From NCBI GenBank assembly GCA_031269685.1, contig JAISYU010000108.1, positions 1-37,962 on the forward strand: DNA of 37,962 nt, in the 5' to 3' direction. Position 1 is the stretch's first letter; each line of letters begins with the position of its first letter. Position numbers and translations under genes: made by a program. Positions 33,257 through 37,962 of the stretch are shown piece by piece. This DNA is from Dysgonamonadaceae bacterium (GTDB lineage Bacteria; Bacteroidota; Bacteroidia; Bacteroidales; Azobacteroidaceae). Under the pieces are notes generated by a model. It was given only the letters and a program-made list of their open reading frames with translations. It was not told the DNA's origin and did not search any database.

Positions 33257-34504
33257 ATGATTAGACAAACCGTTTCGATAATAATATGCTGTATGGTATG
33301 CGTTTCCCTTGACGCGCAGCAATTCCGTACTGAGGCTTATTCCGATCGCGTTAAAACGTTACGGGTTAACCTTGTTGATAACTGGCAGGCAGCGCCCTAC
33401 ATCAACCTTGACGGTGACGCCGCAGTAGAAATTAATTTCGACTTGATTGTGGATGAGCCTGAAACTCTTACCTATACACTCACTCACTGCGATGCAAATT
33501 GGATGCCTTCCGATTTGCTGCAATCCGAATTTATGGACGGTTTCCAGGACAGAATCATTAATGATTACGCCATTTCCCTAAACACGTCAATGAGTTACGT
33601 TAATTACCGCATGGAATTTCCAAATGAAGACGTTTCACTGAAAATATCGGGCAACTACGCAGTACAGGTTTTCGCAGAAAATTCCGATGAAATGATTCTC
33701 TGTGCCTGTTTTTCCGTGATAGAAACAAATGTTGACATAGAAATGTCGGTTACAAGCCAGACAGACAAAGGAATGAACAGTTTATTTCAACAGGTAGGCT
33801 TTACCGTTAAATGTGGCGACCTGGTAAAATCCCCAATGAATGACCTTAAAGTACATGTCCTTCAAAATGAACGGACAGACAATATGGCAAAATCAATTAA
33901 ACCGTTGTACGTGCAAAATCGCCTGATGAAATATGAGCATAATCCCTCGCTTATTTTCGAGGCAGGCAACGAATACCGGAAGTTTGAAATGACCACCCGC
34001 AAGTTCAACGGATATCACATTGAGTCAATTAATTTCCACGATCCTTACTTCCATGCAACGCTTTATCCCGACGCAATTCGCAATGGTACACACTACGAAT
34101 ATTACGATGACATCAACGGCAGGATCTATATCCGCACCCTCGACGGATCTTTCGCCGACTACGAAGCCGACTATTACATCGTTCATTTCTTTTTGCCTGC
34201 CGCTCAGCCATTTCCAGACGACGTTTATATATTAAGCCATGCGTTCAATAATCTGCTTAACGAACTGACTCTGATGGAATACAGCGAATATGACGGGGGA
34301 TATGTCAAGAATGTTATCATGAAAGAGGGTTATTATAATTATATGTATGTTACCAGAGGAAATAATCAAAAACCGGCATCTCCTCACTTTGTTGAAGGCA
34401 ATTACTACCAGACGGAAAACGAATATCGCGTCCTCGTTTACTTTCGCCGCGCAGGTGATCGGTTTGACCGCCTCATCGGCACAGAAACCATTCAATATAA
34501 ATAA
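33257..34504 (+). CDS. DUF5103 / T9SS plug-type protein
   Basis: From the ATG at 33257 the 415-residue protein begins with a signal peptide (MIRQTVSIIICCMVCVSLDAQ). The N-terminal sandwich starts FRTEAYSDRVKTLRVNLVDNW and carries EINFDLIVDEPETLTYTLTHCDANWMPSDL, characteristic of DUF5103; the C-terminal part includes DINGRIYIRT and ENEYRVLVYFRR. This family includes the plug protein bound to the SprA translocon of the type IX secretion system, so a periplasmic face role at that channel is likely. trmD begins at the very next base after the stop (TAA-ATG), so the two are co-transcribed. Confidence 0.88.
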   Translation: MIRQTVSIIICCMVCVSLDAQQFRTEAYSDRVKTLRVNLVDNWQAAPYINLDGDAAVEINFDLIVDEPETLTYTLTHCDANWMPSDLLQSEFMDGFQDRIINDYAISLNTSMSYVNYRMEFPNEDVSLKISGNYAVQVFAENSDEMILCACFSVIETNVDIEMSVTSQTDKGMNSLFQQVGFTVKCGDLVKSPMNDLKVHVLQNERTDNMAKSIKPLYVQNRLMKYEHNPSLIFEAGNEYRKFEMTTRKFNGYHIESINFHDPYFHATLYPDAIRNGTHYEYYDDINGRIYIRTLDGSFADYEADYYIVHFFLPAAQPFPDDVYILSHAFNNLLNELTLMEYSEYDGGYVKNVIMKEGYYNYMYVTRGNNQKPASPHFVEGNYYQTENEYRVLVYFRRAGDRFDRLIGTETIQYK

Positions 34505-35197
34505 ATGCTACACATAGACATCATAACGGTATTGCCGGAAATGCTGGGAAATTTCCTTAACTGCTCAATACTGAAGCGGGCGCAGGATAATAACCTTGCG
34601 GAAATTTGCCTTCACAACCTGCGCGACTACTCACCCGACAGCAGGCACAGGCGGATCGATGACTACCCTTTTGGAGGTCAGGCGGGAATGGTAATTCAAT
34701 GCGAACCGGTCGATCGTGCTATCACATTTTTAAGAACTAAGCGCCAATACGACGAAATAATCTACACCTCACCCGACGGAGAAAAATTTTGCCAGCCCGT
34801 AGCCAATCAACTTTCTATGAAGCAAAACATTATCATCCTATGCGGACACTACAAAGGGATCGATTACCGTATCAGAGAGCATCTAATCACCCGCGAAATA
34901 TCAATCGGAGATTACGTCCTGACCGGAGGCGAACTCGCAGCAGCCGTCATGGCGGATGCTATAGTACGGCTCATACCGGGCGTCATCGGAGACGAGCAGT
35001 CAGCACTGTCGGACTCTTTCCAGGACAATCTGCTTGCGCCACCCCTCTACACTCGTCCGGCAAATTATCGCGGATGGCAAGTGCCAGAAATCCTTCTCTC
35101 CGGTCACGAAGCCAGGATACGCGAGTGGGAACTGCAACAATCCATAGAAAGAACCCAACTGTTACGCCCCGATTTAGCAAAAGAAACGGATAATTAA
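34505..35197 (+). CDS. trmD: tRNA (guanine-N1)-methyltransferase TrmD
   Basis: TrmD methylates G37 next to the anticodon with S-adenosylmethionine, preventing frameshifts. The 230 residues have the SPOUT-fold knot and family signatures: [12 protein letters not shown] at the start, [58 protein letters not shown] and the catalytic Asp region [17 protein letters not shown]. It directly abuts the DUF5103 gene. The usual neighbours rimM and rplS are absent. Confidence 0.96.
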   Translation: MLHIDIITVLPEMLGNFLNCSILKRAQDNNLAEICLHNLRDYSPDSRHRRIDDYPFGGQAGMVIQCEPVDRAITFLRTKRQYDEIIYTSPDGEKFCQPVANQLSMKQNIIILCGHYKGIDYRIREHLITREISIGDYVLTGGELAAAVMADAIVRLIPGVIGDEQSALSDSFQDNLLAPPLYTRPANYRGWQVPEILLSGHEARIREWELQQSIERTQLLRPDLAKETDN

Positions 35198-35238
35198 AAA
35201 TATTTTCCCTGAAAACGCAGATGTTGTTAATAAAATAT

Positions 35239-35349
35239 TTAACATAAACCAATCCTGCTCTGAGTTAGAACCGACAATGCCTGACGTCGTAAAGTATTTT
35301 CCGTATCAGGCATCCTCTTTGTAGTACTATATTTGACTTCTGTGTTCAT
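35239..35349 (-). CDS. Possible small protein, 36 residues
   Basis: A TATCTTTG element (35366-35359, minus) lies ten bases before an ATG at 35349 that opens a 36-codon frame ending at TAA: MNTEVKYSTTKRM, then PDTENTLRRQALSVL and TQSRIGLC. It would be a basic, soluble peptide with almost no leader. The 8-bp inverted repeat ATGCCTGA (35277-35284) / TCAGGCAT (35306-35313) falls inside it, so the sequence might instead be a terminator-bearing RNA or the trmD terminator. Apart from this the 35198-35503 gap shows nothing else. Confidence 0.3.
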   Translation of the reverse strand: MNTEVKYSTTKRMPDTENTLRRQALSVLTQSRIGLC

Positions 35350-35358
35350 AATACGCGG

Positions 35359-35366
35359 CAAAGATA
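35359..35366 (-). promoter_or_regulatory. -7 element in the trmD to 35504 gap
   Basis: The minus strand reads TATCTTTG. It points away from the gene at 35504-37048, whose transcription already comes from its own side, and so implies a short separate transcript. Confidence 0.5.
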
Positions 35367-35503
35367 CGAATTTTTCTTTTCCGAATCTTACATAACATAA
35401 TTTTTGAAGACTAACGCCATAATTTCCTTCTCCCTTTATAAATTAATAGGGGTGCACTCAATGTACACCCTTATTATATTTAGTTTTCTTACGATTCTGC
35501 CTT

Positions 35504-37048
35504 TTACTTCCAGTTGGCGCCTATGCCGAGATTGGTGATAACTGTGCGGTTCTGGTAGGTATATTTGCGACCGCTCGGATTACCTAAATCCGACAGTTTC
35601 GTTTTACCGTCACTGCTGTCTTCAAATTCAGGCTCGGCAGTATCGCCGCTTTGCGAAGAATTCAAGTAAAACATTCGGGAGAAGGCTTGTTCGACATCTT
35701 TGATCTCTGTTGCGTCTGTTTTTTTTAATGTCTTTATCCAGTTCGGGAATATCTTTTGTCCTTTAAGTATAAGGGAAGTGTTGTTGTGGTGTGTCATGCT
35801 AAGGAAGCTCGACAGGAGCGTCATCGATCTATTCTCGTTGAACCACCCCGAAAGCGGTCTAATGTCAATTGGTGATGTGAGGAAAGTGTTGCCGCAGTGT
35901 GTATAGTACAGGAAACTCGACAGGTCAGTTATTGATGTATTCCCGTTGAACCACCCCGAAAGCGGGCTAAGGTTAATTGGTGATGTGAGGGAAGTGTTGT
36001 TGTTGTGTGTATTGGCAAGGAAGTTCGCCAGCTGCTCTATTGATGTATTCCCGTTGAACCACCCCGAAAGCGGGCTAAGGTCAATGGGTGATGTTAAGTT
36101 AATTTTAGTGTCATCGCTAATGTTGCCGGAGTGTGTACCACCAAGGAAGTTCGACAGCTGCGTTATCTTTTGATTATTGCTGAACCATCCCTCAAGACCA
36201 CTAAGGTCAATGGGTGATGTGAGGGAAGAGTTGCCGTAGTGCATATTGGCAAGGAAGTTCGACAGGCGCGTTACTGTTTCCGGCAATTTGTACGTATCTA
36301 CAATTTTAGCGGGAGTAGTAAGGTTTGTGCAGTTATAAAACATCCAGGCGAACATACCGGTAGCATCAAAGGTGTTTGTAGGTGCAAAAGCCTTAGTAGT
36401 TAGCGGGGCGTCTATTGATATAAGTTTCTGCTTATTGGCAGTAGAATTTGCGTCGCCGCCAGATACGGCATGTCCGAATGCATTTCCCCAGCCTGGCTCG
36501 GAAGAGTTGTACGGGGTGATGCGTATTTGATGCGGTCCTGCTTTCGGGATGGTGAGTGCAATGCCGTTGTGGTCAGTGGTTGTACCTCTTGTTTTACGCA
36601 CTGCCGCGCCGCCGTCAACTGAAACATTCCAGTCGTAAGCATGATTATATGTAATGCTCACATAGCCGGAGGTAGGTATGTAGTAAATCTCGCTGTCATT
36701 AGTGGTCTTGATTGTGAGCAGGATCTGTTCTTGTATAGGTCCTTCGGGAGGACATGTCTGTATCCATTTTAAGCCGTTCCAGGTCTCGACGCACTTGGTA
36801 GCGGTGTTGAAAATCTGCAAGCCTTGCGCCTTGCCGTTCTTCTCCGCCTGAAATTCTGGTTTCGAGACCATCGCGTCCCGCTGATCAGTAGTCATCTGCG
36901 GCAGCCTGAAAGCACGCTCGCCGCCACTGATGAGTTCGAGTATGGAAAACGACTGTGGATCGGTTGTCGATCCGATTGTCACCTGCGCCTTAGTGACGCC
37001 TGCGCTCATTATCAGGAGCGCTACTGCAATTAGAAAGTACTTTTTCAT
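35504..37048 (-). CDS. Exported protein with five 36-residue repeats
   Basis: The 514-residue protein has a signal peptide (MKKYFLIAVALLIMSAGVTKAQ) followed by VTIGSTTDPQ and an N-terminal module like that of the 3121 gene (FRLPQMTTDQRDAM, then LQIFNTATKCVETWNGLKW). Residues about 105-190 look like an Ig-type domain (YVSITYNHAYDWNVSVDGG). From about residue 259 five repeats follow, of the form ITxLSNFLxxTHxGNTSLTSP then INLSPLSGWFNGNTS; four have 36 residues or nearly so, and the second has 42 through a six-residue insertion. They recall BspA-like leucine-rich surface repeats introduced by MFYNCTNLT. No T9SS sorting domain is recognised at the C-terminus. It is probably a surface or secreted adhesin; that is inference. 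Confidence 0.85.
   Translation of the reverse strand: MKKYFLIAVALLIMSAGVTKAQVTIGSTTDPQSFSILELISGGERAFRLPQMTTDQRDAMVSKPEFQAEKNGKAQGLQIFNTATKCVETWNGLKWIQTCPPEGPIQEQILLTIKTTNDSEIYYIPTSGYVSITYNHAYDWNVSVDGGAAVRKTRGTTTDHNGIALTIPKAGPHQIRITPYNSSEPGWGNAFGHAVSGGDANSTANKQKLISIDAPLTTKAFAPTNTFDATGMFAWMFYNCTNLTTPAKIVDTYKLPETVTRLSNFLANMHYGNSSLTSPIDLSGLEGWFSNNQKITQLSNFLGGTHSGNISDDTKINLTSPIDLSPLSGWFNGNTSIEQLANFLANTHNNNTSLTSPINLSPLSGWFNGNTSITDLSSFLYYTHCGNTFLTSPIDIRPLSGWFNENRSMTLLSSFLSMTHHNNTSLILKGQKIFPNWIKTLKKTDATEIKDVEQAFSRMFYLNSSQSGDTAEPEFEDSSDGKTKLSDLGNPSGRKYTYQNRTVITNLGIGANWK
35726..36274 (-). repeat. 108-bp coding repeats inside the 35504 gene
   Basis: Five in-frame copies encode the 36-residue unit; the DNA copies share long identical stretches around TTGAACCACCCCGAAAGC (plus strand), so recent duplication or gene conversion is likely. 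The fifth copy is partial. Confidence 0.85.
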
Positions 37049-37112
37049 TTTTGTAATGATTAATTTTGTTTATAAATATTTTTTGTTAATTCTTTTTTTT
37101 CAAGTAAGGTCC

Positions 37113-37268
37113 TTAAGGACTTTAAAGACTTTAAGGACATTAACGACGTTAAAGACCTTAAGGACGTTCCGCCTTCCACCCCCAGTCGCTTCGCTTCACT
37201 GGGGGTTATTAATGTTCGTCCTTTACAGGACGTTAAAGACATTAAGGACTTTAAAGACTTTAAAGCAA
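37113..37268. repeat. 9-bp repeats TTAARGACN in two blocks
   Basis: Copies of TTAAGGAC, TTAAAGAC or TTAACGAC start at 37113, 37122, 37131, 37140, 37149 and 37158, and again at 37233, 37242, 37251 and 37260, each nine bases apart. The blocks flank the first loop-complementary hairpin. Confidence 0.92.
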
Positions 37269-37321
37269 CAGACCGGAGGTCTGAATTTGCATAACCCCCA
37301 ATGAAGCGAAGCGATTGGGGG
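37179..37321. repeat. Pair of inverted hairpins with complementary loops
   Basis: Hairpin 1 is CCCCCAGT (37179-37186), loop CGCTTCGCTTC, ACTGGGGG (37198-37205). Hairpin 2 is CCCCCAAT (37295-37302), loop GAAGCGAAGCG, ATTGGGGG (37314-37321). The loops are exact reverse complements, so the two are inverted copies and could also form kissing loops in RNA. Confidence 0.9.
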
Positions 37322-37375
37322 TGACGAAACCAATCATACCTCTCTAAGGGAGAGGTTAAAACCGGCATCGGTGAA

Positions 37376-37480
37376 GGTGCGGGGAACCCACACGGTGAAG
37401 TGAGCGTAAAACAAAAAGTTGTTTGAGCGCATAGCGCGAGTTCTTTTTGTTTAGCGAACGAGCCGATTGTGGGTCGCACC
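37376..37480. repeat. Nested 105-base stem-loop
   Basis: Outer stems pair GGTGCG (37376-37381) with CGCACC (37475-37480) and ACCCACA (37386-37392) with TGTGGGT (37468-37474). An inner stem pairs AACAAAAAG (37410-37418) with CTTTTTGTT (37443-37451), with GCGC-ata-GCGC near its tip. Confidence 0.82.
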
Positions 37481-37504
37481 GCAGCCGTAGCCTTGATTTT
37501 TTGT

Positions 37505-37532
37505 GTTACTTTTTTATCAAGAAAAAAGTAAC
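37505..37532 (-). terminator. Terminator-like hairpin after the 37570 gene
   Basis: GTTACTTTTTT (37505-37515) pairs over 11 bases with AAAAAAGTAAC (37522-37532) around a six-base loop. It lies 38 bases past the stop of the 37570 gene. It is AU-rich and may be part of the repeat mosaic. Confidence 0.6.
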
Positions 37533-37569
37533 GAGGAAATTGATAAAATCCCTTTTCCATCCTCACTCC

Positions 37570-37962
37570 TCAACCTTTTACAATATTAAAACTTACTTGC
37601 TTGCGACCCTTGTATGAACCTTTACCGTGTATCGTGACCAGCGCCGTGCCCGGTCCGTCATTGTCATGGTAAGAAAGTTCATAATCGCGGGTGAAGACAA
37701 GTTTTTTGTCATCGTAAAACACCTCCGGCATCGGCACGACTGGTTCATCATCATAGACCTGCGGCGGGATGTCGTTAACAGTCGCCTTGTCGATGTCCTT
37801 TTTCGCATGGTGGTGGCTGTGCTCGTTGAAATACGTTATCTCACTGTTCAGCCTGCGGACAAATTCACCGGTCACATCGTATCCGTTCAGCGCGCCGTAA
37901 GCGTCTATCAACACAATCATATTGCGGTAGATGATATTAACTCGCTTGCGGACGTCGGACAA
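37570..37962 (-). CDS. Uncharacterised protein, 5' end outside window
   Basis: The frame is open to the right edge, where the first codon is TTG (leucine), so the true start lies beyond and at least 131 codons including the stop are seen. The N-terminal part shown (DVRKRVNIIYRNMIVLIDAY, then EFVRRLNSEITYFNEHSHHHAKKD) is helical and recalls the end of DUF6261-type Bacteroidota proteins. Residues about 80-130 (FYDDKKLVFTRDYELSYHDND then GTALVTIHGKGSYKGRKQVSF) look like an Ig-like MBG or filamin-type repeat, a motif common in bacterial surface proteins. Both assignments are tentative. The mosaic of hairpins lies directly downstream. Confidence 0.75.
   Translation of the reverse strand: MSDVRKRVNIIYRNMIVLIDAYGALNGYDVTGEFVRRLNSEITYFNEHSHHHAKKDIDKATVNDIPPQVYDDEPVVPMPEVFYDDKKLVFTRDYELSYHDNDGPGTALVTIHGKGSYKGRKQVSFNIVKG

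Larger units (their letters stand above)
37085..37560. other. Gene-free mosaic of repeats and hairpins
   Basis: The 521 bases between 37048 and 37570 contain no supported gene. They hold two blocks of 9-bp repeats (37113-37166 and 37233-37268), two hairpins with complementary loops (37179-37205 and 37295-37321), a small hairpin CCTCTC/GAGAGG (37339-37355), a nested long stem-loop (37376-37480) and a terminator-like hairpin (37505-37532). Such composite blocks are common between Bacteroidota genes from memory. Confidence 0.8.

Noticed and set aside
36930-37566. Open frames with LKTLRTL-type repeats or continuing through the hairpins
   Set aside because: They follow the 9-bp repeat and the inverted hairpins; nothing supports translation.

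Overview
The window is chromosomal DNA of a member of the Bacteroidota, most likely order Bacteroidales. The evidence is the promoter type (TAnnTTTG at -7, often TTTG or CTTG about 18-20 bases upstream, before at least fourteen transcription units), outer-membrane and type IX secretion (T9SS) genes (porG-uppS-bamA, a DUF5103 plug protein), and Bacteroidales-type families (DUF6242 lipoprotein, DUF4890, DUF3467, fused thrA). I see no phage, transposase, CRISPR array or plasmid gene. The genus cannot be named from the sequence alone.

Layout. 1-2204: an acyl-CoA dehydrogenase followed by folA, which runs off the left edge (both minus). 2419-8520: a plus-strand run of three exported proteins, the last a 1539-residue surface protein. 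8714-9960: recO diverging from a tRNA-Glu/rpsT unit. 9986-10199: five 41-bp palindrome-bearing repeats. 10206-14271: minus-strand operon DUF3467, thrA, and a PD40 beta-propeller protein. 14456-17273: plus-strand operon cdaA, a TIGR02757-type gene and lpxB, whose 3' end overlaps, antisense, a GH29-like fucosidase gene. 17191-20233: that fucosidase gene and a beta-CASP metallo-beta-lactamase gene (minus). 20293-22010: atpA alone, with its own promoter and terminator. 22070-26290: porG-uppS-bamA operon (minus). 26373-29417: DUF6242 lipoprotein, DUF4890 protein, and atpG with its own promoter (minus). 29441-30520: a repeat-dense stretch of 42-bp and 21-bp tandem arrays. 30521-32259: an uncharacterised protein, a small helix-turn-helix (HTH) protein and a PAP2 phosphatase. 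32380-33191: rplU-rpmA. 33228-35197: DUF5103 T9SS protein and trmD. 35504-37048: a secreted protein with 36-residue repeats. 37085-37560: a gene-free mosaic of 9-bp repeats and hairpins. 37570-37962: the 3' part of an uncharacterised gene.

How the parts relate. Most genes are housekeeping: translation (rpsT, rplU, rpmA, trmD, tRNA-Glu), envelope building (lpxB, uppS, bamA, porG), energy (atpA, atpG), amino-acid and folate synthesis (thrA, folA), repair (recO) and c-di-AMP signalling (cdaA). The accessory content is the set of exported proteins and the repeat islands.

The most unusual features are three. First, the 29.4-30.5 kb island holds tandem arrays whose periods are all multiples of 21 bp, one of which reads as a heptapeptide repeat behind a hydrophobic leader and a promoter. 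Second, the F1 genes atpA and atpG are separated onto opposite strands, consistent with a local inversion. Third, the mosaic near 37.1-37.5 kb contains two hairpins with mutually complementary loops and a long nested stem-loop. All functional statements come from reading motifs; no database search was possible.
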